Below are positions 17,262 to 25,246 of a stretch of 64,000 bases of DNA, one piece after another. The DNA is taken from assembly GCA_963805125.1 (NCBI GenBank), contig CAWDTD010000001.1, positions 1,116,001-1,180,000 of the forward strand. Direction: 5' to 3'. The notes beneath the pieces are model-generated. The model saw only the letters and a list, made by a program, of their open reading frames with translations. It ran no database searches and had not been told where the DNA came from. Both the position numbers and the translations under genes were made by a program. The DNA is from SbD1 sp963805125 (GTDB lineage: Bacteria > Desulfobacterota > Syntrophobacteria > Syntrophobacterales > Syntrophobacteraceae). Every line of letters starts with the position of its first letter. Positions within the stretch are counted from its first letter, which is position 1.

Positions 17262-19061
17262 TCACTGCGTATCGGACGCCGGGATTTTCCCGGGTGGGCG
17301 CAGCTTTTTCGCTGCGCGACGGGTTTTTGTTTTCCCGTCGGCTTTCCCGGTGGAGGGAGTTGGGGCAAGCGGTTGAGGCAGCGATGCCGCCTCGATGTTC
17401 GCATCCTGGTCCATGACGATCGGATATTCAGGCGCGGCCTTCTGTTGTTCCTTTGCTTCGCAACAGGGCGCAGGGGCCTCGATGGCCGCGTCCAGGTCGA
17501 TCTGGAAGCGGACCGGCCCTCTGTACGTTTTGCAAGGCCCCGCAGGAGACGCCCCGGACTGACGAAAACGAAGGTGAAGGGCGTATTCCGAGGCAGGAGT
17601 CGACCATGAGGTTGCAAGAGACGCATGGCCTTTCGGGAATACGCAGACTTCAGCATCGATATAGTTCAGCGGGGCAAGCGAGGCTTCTTTGTCAACCAGG
17701 TCGTCCCCGTCTGCAATACAGATAAGCCATGGGACTTTCTTCTCTTCGAGTCGCTTCAAATTAAGCTTCCGGCCGAAAAGCGTGACAGGCAGAGTCCCTT
17801 CCTCGTCGATTGGAATCGAATAGGAATCGAAACTCATTTTGGTAATGTTAACAGGTACATCTTGCTGATCATGGGTCAGCCATCGACTGACCCCCGCGGC
17901 GGTCTTGCTGATTCTCGGCCGGGGACCTGCCTGGCTGTCAAACATGGCGATGTCTCGGTGGAATGAGGCGATTGGCGACTCTGTCTCGAGTTTTCGCAGT
18001 TTGTAAACCCATGCCAAAATAGGGCCGTCGATAACGGTGTTTCCGTTAGGAAGCACTTTCTGAGAATACTTGAGGTCCCTAAACCTCGGCGGAATACTCT
18101 TCACGTAATCTGCCAAAGACTTGCTCCGGCTCCCGTCCACCGGGGTGACGCAGGTAATCAGGGCGTCCACGAGGCCGTCGAGTTCCCCTGACAAAAGCGC
18201 GGTAAGAGACTGGTAGCCGCCCTGGCAGAAGCCGTTCAGCGTGACCGGCCTGTTGTGTCTTGCCATCAGTTGCTGGCAGAAGAAGCGTATGTCCAGAGCG
18301 TCATCTTCTCCGGTCATGGTCTGGACGGCGGCAGTCGCATGGATATCTTTAATCAGGCGAATGTAGGTCGGGATTCCCTGATTCGCAAAAGAGTGAACGT
18401 AGCTCCTTTGTTCTCCCGGCAAAAAGGCCAAAATATTGGGGCCCATAACATAGGGAGGGATGATCAGGATGGGTTTGCTTCGGGGCGTTATATCCTTTTT
18501 GTTGGGAAGCACCTGATAGAGGTCGAAACGTCCGGTTTCGGCCACCTTCACATACCCGCCGTTATCCAGGTGGAAGCCGAATTCAGCTTTGATCTCCTCC
18601 ACGGCCTTCGGATATTCACGAACCGTCACCTTGAGGACCTCTTCCAGCCTGCAGGCGAAGTCGCACAGGCAGTCCTCATCTTCGAATGTATTCATCCAGG
18701 CTAGAAAACCTTTGCTCAGCGTATCGTAGAAAAAACTGTTCATGGCTCTCAGGCCGGCCGCCATCGCGGCGCCGGCAAGCCGCATATTGAGGTTAGACAA
18801 TTGGCTATAGCTTTGCAGGTTCTCGGCGGGAGAGTTTGCGGCGAGCTTTTCTTTCTCGGTGGCTGCGAAAGCATTCAGAGCATTTACCGACGGCGCCATA
18901 AATGCCGTGACGTAGCTGAACATTCCGTTCCAGTAATACTGGGCCGCTCTTGTCTGAGCGAAAGCCGCCCGACTGAGTTTAGGAGCGACTCGCATTGATT
19001 TGCGCATTAAAGAAGCCGCTGCGCTAAACATTTCGAAGGGTGCGCTGAAGCAGTTTTGCAT
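17262..19061 (-). CDS. PhaC-like alpha/beta hydrolase (poly-hydroxyalkanoate synthase family)
   Basis: 599 residues. The nucleophile elbow is GFCQGGYQSL with Cys279, as in PHA synthases rather than Ser lipases. The rest of the triad fits ADGDDLVD (~451-457) and GHASLATS (His479). The N-terminal ~160 residues are helical and phasin-like. Residues ~500-599 are Ala/Pro/Lys-rich low complexity, ending KTKTRRAAKKLRPPGK, a tail seen in granule- or DNA-associated phasins. It differs from standard PhaC in length and head, so substrate is uncertain; relatives are sometimes annotated otherwise. Convergent with the PhaE-like gene. Confidence 0.7.
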   Translation of the reverse strand: MQNCFSAPFEMFSAAASLMRKSMRVAPKLSRAAFAQTRAAQYYWNGMFSYVTAFMAPSVNALNAFAATEKEKLAANSPAENLQSYSQLSNLNMRLAGAAMAAGLRAMNSFFYDTLSKGFLAWMNTFEDEDCLCDFACRLEEVLKVTVREYPKAVEEIKAEFGFHLDNGGYVKVAETGRFDLYQVLPNKKDITPRSKPILIIPPYVMGPNILAFLPGEQRSYVHSFANQGIPTYIRLIKDIHATAAVQTMTGEDDALDIRFFCQQLMARHNRPVTLNGFCQGGYQSLTALLSGELDGLVDALITCVTPVDGSRSKSLADYVKSIPPRFRDLKYSQKVLPNGNTVIDGPILAWVYKLRKLETESPIASFHRDIAMFDSQAGPRPRISKTAAGVSRWLTHDQQDVPVNITKMSFDSYSIPIDEEGTLPVTLFGRKLNLKRLEEKKVPWLICIADGDDLVDKEASLAPLNYIDAEVCVFPKGHASLATSWSTPASEYALHLRFRQSGASPAGPCKTYRGPVRFQIDLDAAIEAPAPCCEAKEQQKAAPEYPIVMDQDANIEAASLPQPLAPTPSTGKADGKTKTRRAAKKLRPPGKIPASDTQ

Positions 19062-19335
19062 CTTTTCCCCCTGTTTCCCCCTGAAACTTTCTCCGGGATG
19101 TAAAAAGGTCCAGCCGTCTCCCCCGGTGCAATTTCATAGCCCCCTGCGGCCCGATTTTCTCGAGGGGATACAGAATGCCAATGGCAAGATCGGTGCCAAT
19201 CAAAGTTCTGAGGAAGGAAAGGAGAGATAAAACGATGGCCTGCCGCCCCTTCGAGAAAACGTGACCATGATACCAGTGTGCGGGATCGATGTCAATTTGT
19301 CGGGATTTTGGCCCGAGGGCGACCATCATAGACTG

Positions 19336-19380
19336 CCAGTACATTGTCAACTAAGTTTTTATAAGTTGACAATGCACTGG
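19336..19380. terminator. Strong 17-bp stem-loop beyond the PIN gene
   Basis: CCAGTACATTGTCAACT (19336-19352) and AGTTGACAATGCACTGG (19364-19380) pair with one mismatch across an AT-rich 11-nt loop. It overlaps the end of the PIN toxin frame and sits between that gene and the start region of the PhaC-like gene, both read leftward. The T-rich loop rather than a T tail makes simple intrinsic termination uncertain; an inverted repeat at an insertion boundary is the alternative. Confidence 0.5.
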
Positions 19381-19825
19381 CGAGTATCAAATCCTCGGGA
19401 TTCAGATGATGTTTGAATGGTGAATGGATTCCAAATACGCAACTGATGGTCGATCGACAGTCCGTCCTGCATATCCTCGGAGTACAAGGTTTCGCATCCT
19501 CCGGGAAGGGCGGCGGCCACGATCATTGCATCGCACACGCTCAACCCGTATCGTTCAGCGACAAGCCCCCCCTGTCATGGGTTTCGACGGTCAACGGAGC
19601 AGCCGGAAATACCGACCGAATCAGGGCCGGCACCTCGTTGATTTCCATACATGACACGGCAAGCTTACGACGCGCCACGCCGGCCATCTCGTTTAACCCC
19701 TGCACACTAATCAGGCCGCCCTCCTGCAGGATTATCTCGGCTCGATCGGCCTTATCTTTGCCAGCCGACAGGAGATAAAGCACAATATCGGTGTCGATGA
19801 ACACTTTAGGATCGGGCATTTGCAT
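19359..19825 (-). pseudogene. PIN-domain (VapC-like) toxin, frameshifted at a G7 run
   Basis: From the ATG at 19825 the frame gives MPDPKVFIDTDIVLYLLS (first acidic Asp of PIN ribonucleases) through ISVQGLNEMAGVARRK to PLTVETHDRG, then goes out of frame at a run of seven G (seven C on the plus strand, 19566-19572). The next frame continues correctly: ERYGLSVCDAMIVAAALPGGCETLYSEDMQDGL, with the expected Asp residues. One extra G, or two fewer, restores a ~150-residue VapC-like toxin that cleaves RNA. This may be inactivation, phase variation or a homopolymer base-call error. Confidence 0.8.
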
Positions 19826-19916
19826 CTTCCCGATCAAACTTGAAATCGGCCGATAACTTTCCCCGGAACTGCCGCAACCGCGCAATGATGGCTTCGCTGC
19901 CGGATTTTTTCGTCAC
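19806..19916 (-). CDS. Short VapB-like antitoxin partner of the PIN toxin
   Basis: 36 residues from the GTG at 19916: VTKKSGSEAIIARLRQFRGK, then ADFKFDREDANARS. The RLR..RGKLPADFKFDR-eANaR pattern is that of very short antitoxins encoded directly upstream of PIN toxins. The stop overlaps the toxin start by 20 bases, the usual coupled arrangement. It has no separate DNA-binding domain at this length. No ATG is available upstream before an in-frame stop. Assignment rests on position and the C-terminal motif. Confidence 0.6.
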   Translation of the reverse strand: MTKKSGSEAIIARLRQFRGKLSADFKFDREDANARS

Positions 19917-20021
19917 TAAATTGATTGATACACGGCGTCAAGGCTCAGGCACCTGGCGCCGGATTGGGCAATTCGAACCGCAGGAAAAATCGCCTCCGTT
20001 GAAAAATCTTCTTGCTATTCC

Positions 20022-20050
20022 CGGTTTTGATTGTTAAAGAATATGCAATT
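20022..20050 (+). promoter_or_regulatory. Candidate promoter of the trp operon
   Basis: TTGCTA (20022-20027), a 17-base spacer and TAAAGA (20045-20050) form a moderate sigma70-type match, starting transcription ~10-15 bases before the leader-peptide ribosome site. No better match lies between the antitoxin gene and the leader. No clear repressor operator was recognised. Confidence 0.35.
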
Positions 20051-20068
20051 TTAATCGGGGATGAGATT

Positions 20069-20143
20069 ATGGATCATTATGTCAATACGGTGAATTTCTG
20101 GTGCTGGTGGTTTATCCGGGGAGGTGCGAGCCTGACGGGTTAG
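20069..20143 (+). CDS. trpL: Tryptophan leader peptide
   Basis: A 24-residue frame from the ATG at 20069 to TAG at 20141-20143, with a GGGGATGAG stretch just upstream as ribosome site. It contains three Trp codons in four (FWCWWF, codons 10-15). It directly precedes an attenuator and an aroF-trp operon. A ribosome stalling at the Trp codons would sense charged tRNA-Trp. The three Trp in four codons, in the only place where they make sense, is strong support; the stem 1 arm begins ~60 bases after the Trp codons, further than in the enteric version. Confidence 0.8.
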   Translation: MDHYVNTVNFWCWWFIRGGASLTG

Positions 20144-20170
20144 CCATCAGTTCGAACTGGAACATTTGCT

Positions 20171-20251
20171 GGGACCGTGGGCCGCGCCAAGGCTCACGGT
20201 CCTTTTGTTTTTGGGAAGGGACCGTGGATGACTCTGCGGTCCCTTTTTTTT
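20171..20251 (+). terminator. trp attenuator with alternative hairpins
   Basis: Segment 1 (GGGACCGTGG, 20171-20180) is repeated exactly as segment 3 (20218-20227). Segment 2 (CACGGTCC, 20195-20202) can pair with either. Segment 4 (CGGTCCC, 20237-20243) pairs with segment 3 and is followed by eight T, a clean intrinsic terminator. The 1:2 hairpin is also followed by TTTTGTTTTT. A 2:3 pairing would abolish both. This is the classic mutually exclusive attenuator layout, downstream of a Trp-rich leader peptide and 32 bases before aroF. Confidence 0.85.
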
Positions 20252-20283
20252 AGGGGTGTGCAGGCCTCGAAGGGAGGCGGGGG

Positions 20284-21315
20284 ATGCTTGTGGTAATGAG
20301 AAGAGGAGCCAGACCGGTAGAGATTGAGGCGGTGGTCTCCGGAATCGAGCAAAAGGGCTACATTGCAAGGCCGGTTCCGGGTGGAGAACGGGTGACGATC
20401 TGCGTTCTCCACAATGACGGTCCGGTGGACGCCTCGCCGTTTCTGCAACTTCCGGCGGTGCAGGAGGCCATTCCGGTGACCCGCCCGTACAAGCTGGTGA
20501 GCCGCGAATCCCAGGGGTGGGACACAATGATAGATGTTGGCGGAGTTCGGATCGGCAACGCTAATTTCACCATCATGGCCGGGCCTTGCGCGATCGAGAG
20601 CGAAATCCAGGCGCTTACAATCGCGCGAATGGTGAAGAAGACCGGCGCCCAGATTTTCCGGGGCGGCGCGTTCAAGCCCAGGACCTCACCTTACGCATTT
20701 CAGGGACTGGGAGAGGAAGGGCTCAAGATCCTGGCCAAAGTGCGCCGGGAAACCGGGATGCCGGTGGTTACCGAGGCAATCGACCATGAGGTCTTCGACC
20801 TGGTCGAGCAATACGCGGACATTGTCCAGATCGGCGCAAGGAACATGCAGAATTTCAGCCTGCTGAGGCGGGCCGGGAAGTCCCGAAAGCCTGTTCTTCT
20901 CAAGCGGGGCATGGCTGCTACCATAGATGAGTGGCTGATGGCGGCCGAATACGTGATGGAGGGCGGAAATGACAAGGTGATCCTCTGTGAGCGCGGAGTC
21001 CGCTCATTCGCTCACCACAGCCGCAATATCCTGGACCTTTCGGCCATTCCAGTTGTCAGGCGGGAGAGCCATCTGCCGGTGATCGTGGACCCCAGCCATG
21101 CGGCAGGCTCAAGGGACCAGGTCATTCCTTTAAGCCGCGCTGCAGCTGCAGTCGGGTGTCATGGCCTGATGGTGGAGGTTCACCATGCTCCTGAAACCGC
21201 TCTTAGCGATGGACCTCACTCGCTTTATCCCGACCAGTTCACCGATCTGTGCAGGCAGATAGAGCCAATTTTCAGCGGATCGGGTCCGGGGCGGGCTCGG
21301 CAGGCGCCGCAATGA
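20284..21315 (+). CDS. aroF: 3-deoxy-7-phosphoheptulonate synthase (DAHP synthase)
   Basis: 343 residues. An N-terminal ~70-residue ferredoxin-like regulatory domain (MLVVMRRGARPVEIEAVV) precedes the type I-beta barrel: MAGPCAIESEIQ (metal and PEP binding), FRGGAFKPRTSPYAFQGLG, QIGARNMQN, LLKRGMAATIDEWL and IVDPSHAAGSRD. It condenses PEP and erythrose-4-phosphate, the first step of the shikimate pathway. Placed first in the trp operon behind the Trp attenuator, so its supply is tied to tryptophan. The gene ends 20 bases before trpE. Confidence 0.95.
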   Translation: MLVVMRRGARPVEIEAVVSGIEQKGYIARPVPGGERVTICVLHNDGPVDASPFLQLPAVQEAIPVTRPYKLVSRESQGWDTMIDVGGVRIGNANFTIMAGPCAIESEIQALTIARMVKKTGAQIFRGGAFKPRTSPYAFQGLGEEGLKILAKVRRETGMPVVTEAIDHEVFDLVEQYADIVQIGARNMQNFSLLRRAGKSRKPVLLKRGMAATIDEWLMAAEYVMEGGNDKVILCERGVRSFAHHSRNILDLSAIPVVRRESHLPVIVDPSHAAGSRDQVIPLSRAAAAVGCHGLMVEVHHAPETALSDGPHSLYPDQFTDLCRQIEPIFSGSGPGRARQAPQ

Positions 21316-21335
21316 CGAAGTGAAGGAGACAAACT

Positions 21336-22808
21336 ATGGAATTGGGGCTTTACCCGCAAAGATCGGAATTTCGTGCTATGGCCCAAAAGGGGAACCTCAT
21401 CCCCGTTTGTCTGGAAGTGCTGGCCGATACGCAGACCCCCGTTTCTGCGCTGGCCAAAATATATGACGATCATGGGCCGGTCTTTCTTCTTGAAAGCATG
21501 GAGGGTGGTGAGAGATGGGGAAGGTACAGCTTCCTGGGAAATTCGGCCACCAGGACGGTCAGAGTTTTCCGCGATGAAGTGGAAATCGAGGGCGGGCCCA
21601 AAAAAGAGCGCATTATCCATCACGGAGATCCGCTCAAAGTTCTGCGCTCTTTAATGGCTCAGTACAAACCGGTCAGGTTGGCGAGACTCCCTCGGTTCTG
21701 GGGCGGTCTGGTCGGATTTTTCTCCTATGAGTTCGTATCCTTTTTCGAAGCGATCCAAAACCGGCTGCCGGCAGACATTCCGATGGCTCACTTTATCCTT
21801 CCCGGACAGCTTTTCATATTCGATAACGTACGCCACACGCTGAGCCTTGTGGCCTATGGTCTCGTCGAAAACGGGGAGGCCGATGAAGCCTATGACAGGG
21901 CGGTTGAGACCCTGAAGGAGATGAAGGGCAAACTCGAAGGCGCCCCCAAAGTGGTTTCCCGGCCGGCCGGCGGATTTTCTTTCGATCACGAAGTCGAACC
22001 TGAGAGATTCCGTTCCGGGGTCGCCAAAATCAAAGCATACATCAGGGAGGGAGACATCATCCAGGCGGTGTTCTCACAACAGTTCAGTTGTCCGGCTCCC
22101 CCCGACCCCTGGTCCCTCTACCGTGCTCAGCGCTTCATAAATCCATCTCCGTACCTCTATTTCCTCCATTTTGACGATACAGTGCTGGTAGGCTCGTCTC
22201 CGGAAACTATGGTGCGCCTGGAAAACGGCGTCGCCACGCTTCGCCCTATTGCAGGGACCCGCCCTCGCGGGAACAGCGAGCAGCAGGACCGGGAGCTTGC
22301 CAACGAGTTGCTGCAGGATGAAAAAGAGAGGGCCGAGCACCTCATGCTGGTAGACCTGGGCAGAAACGATCTCGGTCGGGTGGCTGAAATCGGCACGGTC
22401 CAGGTAACCGACTTGATGGTGGTCGAAAGATACTCGCACGTAATGCACCTGGTCTCCAACATAAATTGCGATTTGCGTGAAGGATTGGACGCATTCGATC
22501 TGTTCCGCGCCACTTTCCCGGCCGGAACCCTTGCCGGCGCACCGAAAGTCAGGGCGATGGAAATTATAGCCGAGCTGGAAGATGAACCTCGAGGCCCATA
22601 TGGGGGGGCAATCGGATATTTTTCATTCACGGGGAACATGGACCTAGCGATCACCATCCGGACGGCCTGCATCCGCGACGGCAAGCTGAGGGTAAGGGCA
22701 GGGGCTGGAATAGTCGCCGACTCCGACCCCGAGCGCGAAAGACAGGAAACGATCAACAAGGCCAAATCCATCCACAGGGCGCTGCAGATGCTCGAAGGAA
22801 GAGAGTAA
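21336..22808 (+). CDS. trpE: Anthranilate synthase component I
   Basis: 490 residues, start after GGAGACAAACT. The N-terminal half carries FLLESMEGGERWGRYSFLG, where LLES contributes to the tryptophan feedback site in this family. The chorismate-binding C-terminal half has IIQAVFSQQF, RPIAGTRPRG, LVDLGRNDLGRV and GTLAGAPKVRAMEII. With TrpG it converts chorismate and glutamine to anthranilate. Normal length, 15 bases before trpG. Confidence 0.96.
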   Translation: MELGLYPQRSEFRAMAQKGNLIPVCLEVLADTQTPVSALAKIYDDHGPVFLLESMEGGERWGRYSFLGNSATRTVRVFRDEVEIEGGPKKERIIHHGDPLKVLRSLMAQYKPVRLARLPRFWGGLVGFFSYEFVSFFEAIQNRLPADIPMAHFILPGQLFIFDNVRHTLSLVAYGLVENGEADEAYDRAVETLKEMKGKLEGAPKVVSRPAGGFSFDHEVEPERFRSGVAKIKAYIREGDIIQAVFSQQFSCPAPPDPWSLYRAQRFINPSPYLYFLHFDDTVLVGSSPETMVRLENGVATLRPIAGTRPRGNSEQQDRELANELLQDEKERAEHLMLVDLGRNDLGRVAEIGTVQVTDLMVVERYSHVMHLVSNINCDLREGLDAFDLFRATFPAGTLAGAPKVRAMEIIAELEDEPRGPYGGAIGYFSFTGNMDLAITIRTACIRDGKLRVRAGAGIVADSDPERERQETINKAKSIHRALQMLEGRE

Positions 22809-22823
22809 AAGGAGCTTGAGACC

Positions 22824-23423
22824 ATGCTGTTCATGATCGATAACTACGATTCTTTCACTTACAATCTTTTCCAGTATTTCCGGATGCTTGGGGCTGAAGT
22901 TGAGGTCGCCAGGAACGATGAAGTCTCTGTTGACGATATCGGAAGGCTGAGGCCTGCGGCCATCGTAATTTCCCCGGGTCCGTGCAGGCCGGAGGATGCC
23001 GGAGTCTGTATTGCCGCCATTCAGAGATTTTCGGGGAAAATTCCTATTCTCGGAATCTGCCTGGGCCATCAGGCGATTGCCGCCGCTTTCGGAGGCGAGG
23101 TGGTTCACGCCAAAAGACTTATGCACGGGAAAGTTTCCACGGTCAGCGCTGATGGAAGGTCTATCTACACCGGGGTTTCAAACCCTTTCCAGGCAATGCG
23201 CTATCATTCTCTTGCCGTGGCGCCGGGGAGCCTGCCCGAATGCCTCGAGGTCACGGCCTGCTCCGAAGATGGCGAAGTTATGGGAATCCGCCATAAAGAA
23301 CACTTCACAGAGGGTGTGCAGTTCCATCCGGAGTCTATCATGACGCCCGTTGGCAAGCGGCTGTTAAAAAACTTCCTGAAACTTGCCGACATTCAAACGA
23401 CCACGGGGGAGAACCGAATATGA
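22824..23423 (+). CDS. trpG: Anthranilate synthase component II (glutamine amidotransferase)
   Basis: 199 residues, class I amidotransferase. FMIDNYDSFTYNL starts the fold; the nucleophile is Cys in ILGICLGHQAIA (~80) and the His-Glu pair is in VQFHPESIMTP (~170). It supplies ammonia from glutamine to TrpE. GGAG nine bases before the ATG at 22824. Its stop overlaps trpD by four bases. Relatives can also serve aminodeoxychorismate synthase, but the operon favours Trp. Confidence 0.95.
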   Translation: MLFMIDNYDSFTYNLFQYFRMLGAEVEVARNDEVSVDDIGRLRPAAIVISPGPCRPEDAGVCIAAIQRFSGKIPILGICLGHQAIAAAFGGEVVHAKRLMHGKVSTVSADGRSIYTGVSNPFQAMRYHSLAVAPGSLPECLEVTACSEDGEVMGIRHKEHFTEGVQFHPESIMTPVGKRLLKNFLKLADIQTTTGENRI

Positions 23424-24433
23424 TACGCGAGAGCCTCAAGAAGCTGATCGGAAAGATAGACCTGAGCGAAGAAGAAATGGCCGGGCTGGTTGGTGAGATC
23501 ATGACGGGCAATGCGACCGACGCTCAAATCGGGGCCATAATGGCTGCGCTGGCAACGAAGGGCGAGACTTTCTCGGAGCTTGCCGGCGCAGCGCGCGCCA
23601 TGCGGCGCAAAGCCGTCAGGATACAGACAAACGCCGATACAGTGGTGGATACCTGTGGAACGGGCGGCGATGCCTCAAACACTTTCAACATATCGACTAC
23701 GGCGGCCTTCGTCGTTGCCGGATGCGGCGTTACGGTGGCCAAGCACGGTAACCGTTCGGTTTCCAGCAAGTGTGGCAGCGCGGATTTGCTCGAGGCGCTG
23801 GGCGTAAACCTGCAGCTCGGTCCGGAAGTAGTGGAGGAGGCGGTCAGGCAAATCGGCATAGGATTTCTTTTTGCGCCGCTGTTTCATGGCGCCATGCGGC
23901 ATGCGGCCAATGCGCGAAAAGAGCTGGGGGTGCGCTCGATTTTCAATATGCTCGGGCCGCTGACCAACCCGGCAGGGGCGAACTGCCAGTTGATCGGCGT
24001 CTATGCGCCGGAGCTGACGGAAATGTTCGCCCGTGCGCTCCAGCGGCTGGGCGCAAGGCGCGCCTTCGTTGTTCACGGACATGAAGGGCTGGATGAAATC
24101 AGCGTCTGCTCTTCGACCAGGGTGTGCGAACTGAACGATGGATTGATCCGGACCTATGACGTTTCTCCCGAACAGCTCCTGGGCCGGACGGCCGCCCCGT
24201 CGGACATGGCCGGAGGGACACCGGCGGAGAACGCGGAGATAACCAGGAAAATTTTGTCCGGTGAAAACGGGCCGAGGCGAGACGTCGTTGTAGTGAATGC
24301 GGGTGCGGCCCTGGTTGCCGCAGGCCTCGCGCACGATTTCGGTGAGGGTATCCGAATGGCCCAAGATTGCATTGACGAGGGCAGGGCGAGGGAAAAACTC
24401 GAAGCGCTCGTCCGGTTCACCGGGCAGATTTAG
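23420..24433 (+). CDS. trpD: Anthranilate phosphoribosyltransferase
   Basis: 337 residues. The PRPP-binding glycine loop DTCGTGGDASNTFNIST (~76-92), KHGNRSVSSKCGSADLLEALG and FLFAPLFHGAMRHAANARKELG, then FNMLGPLTNPA, are all intact. It transfers phosphoribose to anthranilate. Starts at ATGA overlapping trpG. It is separate from trpG, not fused as in enterics. Confidence 0.96.
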   Translation: MIRESLKKLIGKIDLSEEEMAGLVGEIMTGNATDAQIGAIMAALATKGETFSELAGAARAMRRKAVRIQTNADTVVDTCGTGGDASNTFNISTTAAFVVAGCGVTVAKHGNRSVSSKCGSADLLEALGVNLQLGPEVVEEAVRQIGIGFLFAPLFHGAMRHAANARKELGVRSIFNMLGPLTNPAGANCQLIGVYAPELTEMFARALQRLGARRAFVVHGHEGLDEISVCSSTRVCELNDGLIRTYDVSPEQLLGRTAAPSDMAGGTPAENAEITRKILSGENGPRRDVVVVNAGAALVAAGLAHDFGEGIRMAQDCIDEGRAREKLEALVRFTGQI

Positions 24434-24451
24434 CAGGCAGGATAGACCGGG

Positions 24452-25246
24452 ATGTCCGATTTTCTTTCCAAAATTCTCGACCTCAAAAAAGATGAAGTCA
24501 GGACGGCGGCAAAACGCACTCCAGAGCGGGTCCTTCGGCGGCAGGCGGAGGAACTGAACCGCGGAAGGGCCTTTATCGATCGGTTGTCGAGGCCGGGTCC
24601 GCGGGGGATGAATGTAATTGCCGAAATAAAGCGGGCTTCTCCATCGAAAGGTAAAATAAGGGAAATGGCCGATCCGGCCGATTATGCCCGGAAGTTTGAA
24701 CTGGGAGGCGCCGCGGCTATCTCTGTTCTTACGGACCGGGACTTTTTCAGCGGGAGTCCGGACGATCTGAGGAAAGTCAAATCTGCGGTCCTGCTTCCAA
24801 CGCTCAGGAAGGATTTCCTCATTAGCTCCTACCAGGTCTATGAATCGGCGGTCATGGGGGCCGATGCCGTATTGCTCATAGTGCGGGCGCTTTTGCCGGA
24901 ATCTCTCCGGGACCTGTTAGCGTTGTGCTCAGGCATCGGCCTGGACGCCCTTGTGGAGACGCATGACGAAAATGAATTCGAAACCGCTGTAAAAGCCGGG
25001 GCGCGGCTCATCGGCATAAACAACCGCGACCTCGAAACCTTTAAGACTGACATTTCGACATCGATCGGTCTCGCCGGCCGAGCCGGCCCCGGCCAGGTTC
25101 TGGTCGCCGAGAGCGGGATTAAGACCCGCTCCGATATCGGGCGGCTTCTCGATGCCGGAATATGGAATTTTTTGATTGGCGAGAGCCTCATGAGATCGGA
25201 GGACCCCGTAGGATTCCTGAAGGCTTTGCATGGAGCGGAACCATGA
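24452..25246 (+). CDS. trpC: Indole-3-glycerol-phosphate synthase
   Basis: 264 residues, TIM barrel. VIAEIKRASPSKGKI holds the catalytic Lys, followed by LRKDFLISSYQVYES, LIGINNRDLETFKTD and LVAESGIKTRSDI. It closes the ring of carboxyphenylaminodeoxyribulose-phosphate. AGGAT eight bases upstream. The end overlaps the trpF start by four bases. Confidence 0.96.
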   Translation: MSDFLSKILDLKKDEVRTAAKRTPERVLRRQAEELNRGRAFIDRLSRPGPRGMNVIAEIKRASPSKGKIREMADPADYARKFELGGAAAISVLTDRDFFSGSPDDLRKVKSAVLLPTLRKDFLISSYQVYESAVMGADAVLLIVRALLPESLRDLLALCSGIGLDALVETHDENEFETAVKAGARLIGINNRDLETFKTDISTSIGLAGRAGPGQVLVAESGIKTRSDIGRLLDAGIWNFLIGESLMRSEDPVGFLKALHGAEP

